A DNA stretch of 64,000 bases from Pseudomonas farsensis (lineage in GTDB: Bacteria; Pseudomonadota; Gammaproteobacteria; Pseudomonadales; Pseudomonadaceae). The stretch spans positions 648,501 to 712,500 of the forward strand of contig NZ_JABWRF020000003.1 in assembly GCF_014268805.2 (NCBI RefSeq), written 5' to 3'. The notes below the pieces were generated by a model. That model searched no databases. It worked only from the letters and a program-made list of their open reading frames with translations, and was not told the DNA's origin. Shown here in pieces: positions 1 to 7,399 of this stretch. Positions within the stretch are counted from its first letter, which is position 1. The number at the start of each line of letters is the position of its first letter. Made by a program: the position numbers and the translations under genes.

Positions 1-551
1 CGCTGATCCCAGACCTTGCCAGCCGCACCCGAGTGGTCCTGCTGCAGCACCCCAGCGAAACGTCCCACGCTCTGAATACCGCGCGCCTGGCGGCCCTTGG
101 CCTGGCCAACGCACAGTTGCAGGTGGGGGAAGTGTTCGATGATCTGCAGGCATTGCTGGCGACGCCTGGTTACCGGCCGGTGGTGCTGTTCCCCGGTGAC
201 GATGCGCAGGTATTGCAGCCCTACAACGCCAGCCCGGACCCGCTACCCCTGCTGCTTATCGTGCCTGACGGCACCTGGCGCAAGGCGCGCAAGCTGTTGT
301 ACCTGAACCCGTTGCTGGCGGCACTGCCAAGGGTGACGCTTGGCGAGGTGCCACCGTCGCGTTATCGCTTGCGCAAGGCTCCGCAGCCGGGCGCAATGTC
401 GACTATAGAGGCAGTGGTGCAGGCGCTCAATGTGCTGGAGGCCCCGCACAGCTTCGATGAGTTATTGCGCCCGTTCGAGGCGTTGATTGACGGGCAGATC
501 GATGCCATGGGCGGACAGACGTATGCACGCAACCATGGGGGCGGGGTTTGA
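1..551 (+). CDS. DTW domain-containing protein (tRNA acp3U transferase family), 5' partial
   Basis: The reading frame is open from base 3, so the true start lies before the window; the first in-frame GTG at 33 sits inside the domain. The DGTW signature is encoded at 267-278 and is followed by conserved Lys/Arg-rich and Leu-rich residues. The downstream SRYRLRK and STIEAV segments are also typical of the family. DTW proteins (TapT/YfiP type) transfer a 3-amino-3-carboxypropyl group from S-adenosylmethionine to a tRNA uridine. About 183 residues are visible. The gene ends 217 bases before the O-polysaccharide operon and appears unrelated to it. Family assignment is firm; the exact tRNA target is inferred from the family. 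Confidence 0.85.
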   Translation, partial: LIPDLASRTRVVLLQHPSETSHALNTARLAALGLANAQLQVGEVFDDLQALLATPGYRPVVLFPGDDAQVLQPYNASPDPLPLLLIVPDGTWRKARKLLYLNPLLAALPRVTLGEVPPSRYRLRKAPQPGAMSTIEAVVQALNVLEAPHSFDELLRPFEALIDGQIDAMGGQTYARNHGGGV

Positions 552-768
552 CACCACACTTGTGACCTTCGAGGGTACAAAAGAGAAAATTCCTACACTC
601 TCATCGGAAGCGTCGCCCTAGCTCCCATTTTTTATCGCTGTACCATGGCGCCCTCTACATGCTAATGGCAGGTAATTAAGTTGCCTGGATCTCCAAAGCT
701 GTTTAATTAACGCTTAGCCATACTCATGCAACTTACTCGAGTAAGTTTGCTTGTGCCTGTAGTTCACA
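552..768. promoter_or_regulatory. AT-rich intergenic region with an 18-bp perfect palindrome before the O-polysaccharide operon
   Basis: This gap is visibly richer in A and T than its surroundings. It holds AACTTACTCGAGTAAGTT at 730-747, a perfect 18-bp palindrome ending 21 bases before the first possible start codon of the glycosyltransferase. A pair of TAATTAA/TTAATTA arms lies at 673-679 and 703-709. I did not find a JUMPstart/ops element. The palindrome could be an operator or a short hairpin in the leader RNA. No repressor gene is adjacent. Confidence 0.45.
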
Positions 769-1803
769 TTGATTTTTCTGGGTGCTGTCTATCGAGATTG
801 GGGTGCTGCGGTGCATTCTGCGTATTCAGGCGCGCGTTCGTCGGACGTTCTTGTTGGCTGTGAAAGCTCTGTAGCGTTAGAGAATGATCATGTTGCCATT
901 CTAATGTGTACCTACAATGGTGGTGCCTTCCTGCGGGCGCAGCTGGACTCCATCTCTAGTCAATCCCATGGGGATTGGTCGCTTCATGTTTCTGATGACG
1001 GTTCAACAGATGGTACGCATGAATTACTTCGGTCCTTTCAAAATCTGCAAGGTGCGCACCGGGTTCACCTGTATGCCGGGCCGGGTATTGGCTTTGTAGC
1101 GAACTTCTTGTCTTTGACCTGTCGCGATGGCATTCGCGCGCAATTTTTTGCTTGGTCCGACCAAGATGACGTCTGGCACGAGGACAAATTACAGGTGGCG
1201 TTGAAGTGGTTGCGCCGTGTGCCTGCCGAGCGGCCGGCGCTGTATTGCGGCCGTACCCAGATAGTTTGTGAAGCCGGGGTGCACCGCACGTTTTCACCCA
1301 GGTTCACCTTTGCGCCCCATTTCAGAAATGCGCTGGTACAGAGTATCGCGGGTGGCAACACCATGGTGTTCAACCTTTCCGCCAGAGCCCTCCTCGTCGA
1401 GGCCGGTTGGCACGTGGCGGTGCCCTCCCATGACTGGTGGTGTTATCAGTTGGTCTGTGGTGCAGAGGGGGAGGTTCGCTACGATCCGCGTCCTTGGCTC
1501 ATGTATCGCCAGCATGCCGGCAACATAATAGGTAGTAACACCGGTTTAAATAATCAGTTGAAACGGTGCCGTATGTTGCTGGAGGGGAAGCTGCGCGGGT
1601 GGAATACACAAAACATCTGTGCGCTGGAAAAAATGCAGCATCGGTTTGATGAAAAGCACCGCCGTTCCCTGGCGCTATTCAAAGCTGCGCGTCAACAGCG
1701 GTTACCGTGGCGCCTACTCAATCTGTTACGGGCGCGTCTCTATCGGCAGACACTCATGGGCAATATCGGTTTGTTTGCTGCGGCCTTATTAAAGAAGATT
1801 TGA
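769..1803 (+). CDS. glycosyltransferase family 2 protein (probable rhamnosyltransferase of the O-polysaccharide cluster)
   Basis: This is a GT-A fold glycosyltransferase of 344 residues at most. Residues 43-60 form the first Rossmann strand (VAILMCTYNGG), residues 76-82 read DDGSTDG, and SDQDDVW at 130-136 is the metal- and nucleotide-sugar-binding motif common in rhamnosyl- and galactosyltransferases of polysaccharide clusters. The start is uncertain: 769 is TTG without a clear ribosome binding site, GTG at 811 is possible, and the domain begins near residue 40. The gene looks less GC-rich than its neighbours, as is usual for horizontally exchanged O-antigen genes. rmlB follows 4 bases after its stop. 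With dTDP-rhamnose genes directly downstream, a rhamnosyltransferase role is likely but inferred. Confidence 0.85.
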   Translation: MIFLGAVYRDWGAAVHSAYSGARSSDVLVGCESSVALENDHVAILMCTYNGGAFLRAQLDSISSQSHGDWSLHVSDDGSTDGTHELLRSFQNLQGAHRVHLYAGPGIGFVANFLSLTCRDGIRAQFFAWSDQDDVWHEDKLQVALKWLRRVPAERPALYCGRTQIVCEAGVHRTFSPRFTFAPHFRNALVQSIAGGNTMVFNLSARALLVEAGWHVAVPSHDWWCYQLVCGAEGEVRYDPRPWLMYRQHAGNIIGSNTGLNNQLKRCRMLLEGKLRGWNTQNICALEKMQHRFDEKHRRSLALFKAARQQRLPWRLLNLLRARLYRQTLMGNIGLFAAALLKKI

Positions 1804-1807
1804 ACGG

Positions 1808-2845
1808 ATGACTATTTTAGTAACCGGCGGTGCAGGGTTTATCGGTGCCAACTTTGTACTCGACTGGCTGGCCTGCTCGGAAGAGACCGTCATCAATCTC
1901 GACAAGTTGACCTACGCCGGCAACCTGCAAAGTCTCGCTTCGCTGCGCCCAGGTGCGCAGCATATCTTTGTCCAGGGCGATATCGGCGATGCCGGGCTGG
2001 TGCAGCAATTGCTCGAGCACTATCGGCCGCGAGCGGTAATCAACTTTGCGGCCGAGTCCCATGTCGATCGCTCGATCGAAGGGCCCGAGGCGTTCGTGCA
2101 GACCAACATCGTTGGCACGTTCCGGCTGTTGCAGAGTGTTACCACTTACTGGCGAGCGTTGCCCACTTCGCAGGGCGGTGCGTTTCGCTTCCTGCATGTC
2201 TCAACTGATGAGGTCTATGGCAGCCTGGCCGAGGGCGATGCAGCGTTCACCGAAGCCCACCCGTACCAGCCCAACAGCCCGTACTCAGCAAGCAAGGCAG
2301 CAAGCGACCACCTGGTTCGGGCTTATCACCACACCTACGGGCTGCCGGTGCTGACCACCAATTGCTCGAACAACTACGGCCCGTGGCAGTTCCCGGAAAA
2401 ACTGATCCCGCTGATGCTCGCCAATGCGCTGGCTGGCAAGGCGTTGCCGCTCTATGGGGATGGCCTGCAGATCCGCGACTGGTTGTATGTGGGGGATCAT
2501 TGCGCTGCAATTCGCCGCGTGCTGGAGGCTGGCGTGGTAGGCGAGGTGTACAACATCGGTGGGTGCAACGAGATGTCCAACCTCGAAGTCATCAGCCACA
2601 TTTGCCGACTGCTCGACGCGTTGCGCCCCCGTGCTGATGGGCAAAGCTACTGCTCGCAGATTATCCATGTGGCAGACCGCCCCGGGCATGACCGGCGTTA
2701 CGCGATCAACGCTGGCAAGGTCGAGCGGGAGCTGGGTTGGCGGCCTGCTGAAACCTTCGAAAGCGGCATCGCCAAGACCGTTGGCTGGTACCTGGACAAT
2801 CAAGCCTGGGTGCAGGCGTTACTTGGCGCAGGCCTCGGGCGATGA
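1808..2845 (+). CDS. rmlB: dTDP-glucose 4,6-dehydratase
   Basis: This is the second enzyme of dTDP-L-rhamnose synthesis, converting dTDP-D-glucose to dTDP-4-keto-6-deoxy-D-glucose with bound NAD+. The 345-residue protein shows the Rossmann motif GGAGFIG at residues 7-13, the active-site stretch TDEVYG at 133-138, and the catalytic pair Tyr159/Lys163 in YSASK. NNYGPWQFPEKLIPL is a further family hallmark. Length is normal for RmlB. Its stop overlaps the rmlD start by 4 bases (ATGA), indicating translational coupling in one operon with rmlD, rmlA and rmlC. Confidence 0.97.
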   Translation: MTILVTGGAGFIGANFVLDWLACSEETVINLDKLTYAGNLQSLASLRPGAQHIFVQGDIGDAGLVQQLLEHYRPRAVINFAAESHVDRSIEGPEAFVQTNIVGTFRLLQSVTTYWRALPTSQGGAFRFLHVSTDEVYGSLAEGDAAFTEAHPYQPNSPYSASKAASDHLVRAYHHTYGLPVLTTNCSNNYGPWQFPEKLIPLMLANALAGKALPLYGDGLQIRDWLYVGDHCAAIRRVLEAGVVGEVYNIGGCNEMSNLEVISHICRLLDALRPRADGQSYCSQIIHVADRPGHDRRYAINAGKVERELGWRPAETFESGIAKTVGWYLDNQAWVQALLGAGLGR

Positions 2846-3744
2846 AAATCCTCTTGCTGGGCAAGCATGGGCAGGTCGGCCGCGAGTTGCAACACAGCCT
2901 GGCACCGCTGGGCGAGCTTCTGGCGCTGGGGGCGCGCAGTGCCCCCCTTTGCGGCGACCTGGCCGACCTCGTCGGCCTTTCCCGTACGCTGCGACACTAC
3001 GCACCCGAGGTCATCGTCAATGCGGCAGCCTACACCGCTGTCGACCGCGCCGAGGCTGATACCGCCGCCGCTTATCGAGTGAATGCCGAGGCCGTGGGCG
3101 TGCTGGCTCGATACGCAGCCCAGAGCGGGGCGTTGCTCGTGCACTTCTCCACGGACTACGTCTACCCAGGCCATGGCGTGTTGCCGTGGACGGAGTACGA
3201 CACCACAGGCCCGTTGAATGTCTACGGCGCCAGCAAGCTGGCCGGCGAAGTCGCCATCCGCCTGTCAGGCTGTCGCTATCTGATTTTCCGTACCAGTTGG
3301 GTGCATGCCGCCCACGGCAACAATTTCGCAAAAACCTTGCTCAAACTGGCTGCCCGACGCGGGAGCCTCGGCGTGATCGACGACCAGTTCGGCGCACCAA
3401 CCGAGGCTCGGCTGCTGGCCGATATCAGCGCCCAGGCAATCCCGCAGGTGCTCCGCGAACCTGCGCTGGCCGGGCTCTACAACGTGGCGGCGGCGGGGGA
3501 GACGACCTGGTTCCGCTACGCCGGTTTTGTACTTGCCCATGCCCAGGCTGCAGGTTTGCCGCTGATGCTAGCGCCGTGCGCACTGAATCCCTTGACCACC
3601 GAACAATATCCCACACCGGCGCTACGCCCGTTCAATTCCAGGCTTGCGACTACCCGGTTGCAGACCGCCTTCGGCGTGGATTTGCCAGATTGGACCACCG
3701 GCGTAGCGCGCACGCTGAACGAACTGATGGAGCAGCAGGCATGA
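2842..3744 (+). CDS. rmlD: dTDP-4-dehydrorhamnose reductase
   Basis: This is the last enzyme of the pathway, an NAD(P)H-dependent short-chain reductase that makes dTDP-L-rhamnose. It has 300 residues. Residues 7-13 form the glycine-rich nucleotide-binding loop (GKHGQVG), STDYV lies at 103-107, and YGASK gives Tyr128/Lys132 as the catalytic pair. The start ATG overlaps the rmlB stop and the stop overlaps the rmlA ATG at 3741, so the three genes are translated as a coupled block. Size and motifs fit the family without anomalies. Confidence 0.97.
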   Translation: MKILLLGKHGQVGRELQHSLAPLGELLALGARSAPLCGDLADLVGLSRTLRHYAPEVIVNAAAYTAVDRAEADTAAAYRVNAEAVGVLARYAAQSGALLVHFSTDYVYPGHGVLPWTEYDTTGPLNVYGASKLAGEVAIRLSGCRYLIFRTSWVHAAHGNNFAKTLLKLAARRGSLGVIDDQFGAPTEARLLADISAQAIPQVLREPALAGLYNVAAAGETTWFRYAGFVLAHAQAAGLPLMLAPCALNPLTTEQYPTPALRPFNSRLATTRLQTAFGVDLPDWTTGVARTLNELMEQQA

Positions 3745-4625
3745 GCAAACGCAAAGGCATCATTCTGGCTGGGGGCTCGGGTACTCGTCTGTATCCGGCA
3801 ACCCTGGCGATATCCAAACAGCTGCTCCCGGTCTACGACAAACCGATGATCTTCTATCCGCTGACCACGCTGATGCTGGCAGGTATCCAGGACATCCTGA
3901 TCATCTCCACGCCCCAGGATACGCCGCGCTTCGAACAGCTTTTGGGGGATGGCAGCCAGTGGGGGCTGAACCTGTGCTACGCCGTGCAGCACTCTCCGGA
4001 CGGCCTTGCCCAGGCATTCTTGATTGCTGAAACCTTCATTGGCAACGGCCCGTCCGCACTGGTGTTGGGCGACAACATTTTCTACGGCTACCACTTCCAG
4101 GAACTGCTGCGCAATGCCTGCCGCCGTGAGCAGGGCGCTTCAGTGTTCGCCTATCACGTCAGCGACCCTCAACGCTACGGCGTTGTCGCTTTCGACGAGG
4201 CGGGTACAGCGGTGAGCCTTGAAGAAAAGCCGCTGCAACCACGCTCCAACTACGCCGTCACCGGGCTGTATTTCTATGACGCGCAGGTGGTCGATATCGC
4301 CCGGCAAATTAGCCCCTCCGCGCGCGGCGAGCTGGAAATTACCGATATCAATCGCATCTACCTCGAACAGGGCAGGTTGTCTGTCGAAAAGATGGGGCGG
4401 GGCTACGCATGGCTTGACACCGGCACTCACGATTCGCTGCTCGAGGCTGGGCAGTACATCGCCACCATCGAAAACCGCCAGGGCTTGAAAGTCGCCTGCC
4501 CAGAAGAAATTGCCTACCGCCAGGGCTGGATCGGTGCCGAGCAACTTGACGCAATGATTCTGCCACTGGCCAAGACTGGATACGGCCAGTACCTGCAACG
4601 CCTGCTTAACGAGGGTATCTGCTGA
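3741..4625 (+). CDS. rmlA: glucose-1-phosphate thymidylyltransferase
   Basis: This enzyme starts the dTDP-rhamnose pathway by joining dTTP and glucose-1-phosphate. The chosen ATG at 3741 overlaps the rmlD stop and gives a 294-residue protein beginning directly before the nucleotidyl-transferase motif GGSGTRLYP (residues 11-19). A longer open frame reaches back to 3186 but only as an out-of-frame read-through of rmlD. KQLLPVYDKPMIFYPL, VLGDNIFYG and the EEKP segment are all typical RmlA signatures. The enzyme is normally feedback-inhibited by dTDP-rhamnose. Its stop overlaps the rmlC start by one base (TGATG). Confidence 0.97.
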   Translation: MSKRKGIILAGGSGTRLYPATLAISKQLLPVYDKPMIFYPLTTLMLAGIQDILIISTPQDTPRFEQLLGDGSQWGLNLCYAVQHSPDGLAQAFLIAETFIGNGPSALVLGDNIFYGYHFQELLRNACRREQGASVFAYHVSDPQRYGVVAFDEAGTAVSLEEKPLQPRSNYAVTGLYFYDAQVVDIARQISPSARGELEITDINRIYLEQGRLSVEKMGRGYAWLDTGTHDSLLEAGQYIATIENRQGLKVACPEEIAYRQGWIGAEQLDAMILPLAKTGYGQYLQRLLNEGIC

Positions 4626-5170
4626 TGAAAGCGACCCCACTGGCCATTGCAGAGGTTGTCCTGCTCGAACCTGCCATTTTCGAGGACGAGCGCGGCGCGT
4701 TTTTTGAAAGCTACAACCATCGGCTGTTCGAGGCCGCTGTCGATCAGCGCGTGGCGTTCGTTCAGGACAATCATTCCCGCTCGCACAAAGGCGTGCTGCG
4801 TGGCCTGCATTACCAACTCGACAACCCCCAGGGCAAATTGGTGCGCGTGGTTGCAGGTGAGGTGTTCGATGTGGCGGTAGACCTGCGCCAGCGCTCGCCA
4901 ACGTTTGGCCAGTGGGTCGGCGCCCACCTGTCTGCGGCAAACCGGCGCCAGCTCTGGGTGCCGGAAGGCTTTGCCCACGGTTTCTATGTGCTCTCGGAAA
5001 CCGCGGAGTTCTTGTACAAGACCACCCGCTACTACAGCCCCGCAGATGAGCGCTGCCTGATGTGGAACGACCCGCAGGTCGCGGTTGGCTGGCCATTGCA
5101 AGGGGCGCCGCTGGTGTCGGGCAAGGACGCGATGGGGCGGGCGCTGGCCGACGCTGACATCTACCGCTAA
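4625..5170 (+). CDS. rmlC: dTDP-4-dehydrorhamnose 3,5-epimerase
   Basis: This cupin-fold epimerase inverts carbons 3 and 5 of dTDP-4-keto-6-deoxyglucose. The 181-residue length is normal. RGLHYQ at residues 59-64 includes the catalytic base His62, and the LYKTTRYYSP stretch near 130-139 holds the conserved Tyr132. With rmlB, D and A it completes the pathway, in the order B-D-A-C. The exporter permease gene follows after a short gap, so co-transcription is likely. Confidence 0.97.
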   Translation: MKATPLAIAEVVLLEPAIFEDERGAFFESYNHRLFEAAVDQRVAFVQDNHSRSHKGVLRGLHYQLDNPQGKLVRVVAGEVFDVAVDLRQRSPTFGQWVGAHLSAANRRQLWVPEGFAHGFYVLSETAEFLYKTTRYYSPADERCLMWNDPQVAVGWPLQGAPLVSGKDAMGRALADADIYR

Positions 5171-5230
5171 ATCACCCTCGCCGTGCTGGCACAAAGCAGC
5201 GGGCGGAGTTTGCTATTTATTAGAAGAGGT

Positions 5231-6058
5231 ATGCGAGGCGTGCAAAAGATATCTGCCTCTCCCATGGCCATGTTTTCGGTGCTCTGGCAGCACCGCAAGC
5301 TTATCCATGCGTTGAGCAAACGCGAGGTGGCCAGCCGCTATCGCGGTTCCTACCTAGGCATCTGCTGGGCTGTGCTCACGCCGGCATTCATGCTGGCGGT
5401 CTACACATTTGTTTTCAGCGTGGTGTTCAATGCCAAGTGGGGTGACAGCGGCCACTCGAAAACCGAGTTCGCCCTGATTTTGTTCACCGGCCTTGTCGTC
5501 TTCAGCGTCTTTTCCGAGTGCATCAGCCGGGCGCCTGGCTTGGTGGTGGCCAACGCCAGCTACGTGAAAAAAGTGATCTTCCCTCTGGAAATCCTGGCGC
5601 TCGTGACCCTTGTTGGCGCCTTGTTCAACCTGCTGGTCAGCCTGCTGGTGTGGATGCTCTTTTACCTGGTGTGCTTTGGCCTGCCGCCGTTGACCGGGCT
5701 GCTGTTGCCCTTGGTACTGTTACCGTTGGTGTTGTTCGTCCTCGGCCTTTCATGGTTGCTGGCCTCGCTGGGTGTGTTCCTGCGGGACGTGGGCCAAATG
5801 GTGGGTGTGCTGGTCACTGCGCTGATGTTCATGTCGCCGATCTTCTACCCACTGTCGGCAATCCCTGAGCACTATCGCTATCTGCTCGAACTCAATCCGC
5901 TGACCCATGTCATCGAGCAGGCGCGCGCTGTTCTGCTCTGGGGCCAGTTGCCCGCATTCGGTAACTGGGCGCTTTCACTGGGCGCCGGTCTTATCTGCGC
6001 CTGGGGCGGTTTTGCCTGGTTCCAGAAGACCAGAAAGGGGTTTGCCGATGTGCTCTGA
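5231..6058 (+). CDS. wzm: ABC-2 type transporter permease for polysaccharide export (Wzm-like)
   Basis: This inner-membrane half of an ABC exporter flips lipid-linked O-polysaccharide to the periplasm. The amphipathic entry helix (HRKLIHALSKREVASRYRGS) precedes about six hydrophobic segments, as in Wzm/KpsM/TagG proteins. The start is ambiguous: GTG 5183 (291 residues), ATG 5231 (275) and ATG 5264 (264) are all in frame. I chose 5231 because an AGAGG stretch lies just upstream, though its spacing is very short. The stop overlaps the start of the ATPase gene at 6048. Context with rml genes and an ATPase carrying a carbohydrate-binding tail supports O-antigen export. Confidence 0.9.
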   Translation: MRGVQKISASPMAMFSVLWQHRKLIHALSKREVASRYRGSYLGICWAVLTPAFMLAVYTFVFSVVFNAKWGDSGHSKTEFALILFTGLVVFSVFSECISRAPGLVVANASYVKKVIFPLEILALVTLVGALFNLLVSLLVWMLFYLVCFGLPPLTGLLLPLVLLPLVLFVLGLSWLLASLGVFLRDVGQMVGVLVTALMFMSPIFYPLSAIPEHYRYLLELNPLTHVIEQARAVLLWGQLPAFGNWALSLGAGLICAWGGFAWFQKTRKGFADVL

Positions 6059-7385
6059 CCTAGCAGTGCGTGTCCGCGGCTTGAACAAGTGCTATCACGT
6101 CTATGACAAACCCCACCACCGACTGCTGCAAATGCTGACGGGCAAAGGCCGGCGCTTTTTCCGCGAGTTCTGGGCGCTCAAGGATATCGACCTCGATATC
6201 CGCAAGGGTGAAACGGTCGGCATTATCGGGTGCAATGGTTCGGGCAAATCCACACTGCTGCAGATGATCTGCGGCACGCTTACCCCTACCAGCGGTGAAT
6301 TGCAGGTCAACGGGCGAGTGGCGGCATTGCTTGAGCTTGGCGCCGGCTTCAACCCCGAGTTCAGCGGCCGCGAAAACGTCTACCTGGCCGCTTCGCTGTA
6401 TGGCCTGAGCCCAGCGCAGATTGATGAGCGTTTCCTGGCCATCGCAGAGTTTGCCGATATTGGCGAATTTCTTGAACAACCCGTTAAAACCTACTCCAGC
6501 GGCATGTACGTGCGCCTGGCTTTTGCGGTTGTGGCCCATGTAGACGCCGACATCCTGGTGGTCGATGAAGCGCTGTCGGTGGGTGATGCGTTCTTCACCC
6601 AGAAATGCATGCGTTTTATCAGGACGTTCTGCCAGACCAAGTCACTGATTTTCGTGAGCCACGATTCTTCGTCGATCATCAGCCTCTGTGACCGGGTGCT
6701 CTGGCTCGACCGTGGCGAGCAGCGTCAGACGGGCCCGGCCAAGGAGGTGTGCGAGCAGTACCTCAATGCATTGTTCGGCGCGTTGTCCGAACAGCCGGTC
6801 GATGCTCAGCCACAGCGCAAGCACATCGCCCGCTTAGGTCAGCCGGAGCTTGTGTGGAAAGACCAACGCACCGATCTGGTCAACGCGAGCGCCTTTCGCA
6901 ACGACTTGCAGGTGTTGCGTTTTGCGCCTGACGAGGCTGCATTCGGCGGCGAGCAGGCGCGGGTCAGCAGTGTTGTGCTGACCGACTCGCAAGGGGCCAA
7001 CCTGGCCTGGGTGGTCGGTGGCGAGCAGGTGACGCTGAGCGTTGTGGTGGATGTGGCTTGTGACCTGGCTCGCCCCATCGTCGGCTTTTTCGTCAAAGAT
7101 CGCCTGGGCCAGACACTGTTCGGTGACAACACCTACTTCAGCTACCAGCATCAGCCACTGTCCGCGCCCGCGGGCAGCCAGCTCACCGCACGTTTCGAGT
7201 TCTACATGCCCTGGCTAGCTAAAGGCGACTACGTCGTCCAGGTAGCGGTAGCCGAAGGCTCCCAGCACGAGCACCGCCAGCTCCACTGGTTGCACGAAGC
7301 GCTGGTCATCCGCTCCCATCATGATCCGGTGGCCACCGGCATCATCGGTATTCCTCTGTCCGCTATCAGTCTTAGCGTTGCTTGA
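6048..7385 (+). CDS. wzt: ABC transporter ATP-binding protein with C-terminal carbohydrate-binding domain (Wzt-like)
   Basis: This is the cytoplasmic ATPase of the O-polysaccharide exporter, 445 residues from ATG 6048, which overlaps the permease stop. Walker A is GCNGSGKST at residues 61-69, the signature is YSSGMYVRLA near 149-158, and Walker B is ILVVDEALSVGD near 169-180. Residues from about 310 onward form a beta-rich Wzt_C-type domain. In characterised Wzt proteins this tail recognises the capped, non-reducing end of the glycan, so only finished chains are exported. The next gene encodes a methyltransferase-containing fusion, a plausible source of such a cap. Confidence 0.93.
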   Translation: MCSDLAVRVRGLNKCYHVYDKPHHRLLQMLTGKGRRFFREFWALKDIDLDIRKGETVGIIGCNGSGKSTLLQMICGTLTPTSGELQVNGRVAALLELGAGFNPEFSGRENVYLAASLYGLSPAQIDERFLAIAEFADIGEFLEQPVKTYSSGMYVRLAFAVVAHVDADILVVDEALSVGDAFFTQKCMRFIRTFCQTKSLIFVSHDSSSIISLCDRVLWLDRGEQRQTGPAKEVCEQYLNALFGALSEQPVDAQPQRKHIARLGQPELVWKDQRTDLVNASAFRNDLQVLRFAPDEAAFGGEQARVSSVVLTDSQGANLAWVVGGEQVTLSVVVDVACDLARPIVGFFVKDRLGQTLFGDNTYFSYQHQPLSAPAGSQLTARFEFYMPWLAKGDYVVQVAVAEGSQHEHRQLHWLHEALVIRSHHDPVATGIIGIPLSAISLSVA

Positions 7386-7399
7386 ACAAAGGTTGGTGT

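Noticed and set aside
552..768. JUMPstart/ops element before the polysaccharide operon
   Set aside because: I looked for a GGCGGTAG-type ops core and found none.
3186..3740. Long N-terminal extension of rmlA
   Set aside because: It is an out-of-frame reading of rmlD; the true RmlA motif begins right after ATG 3741.
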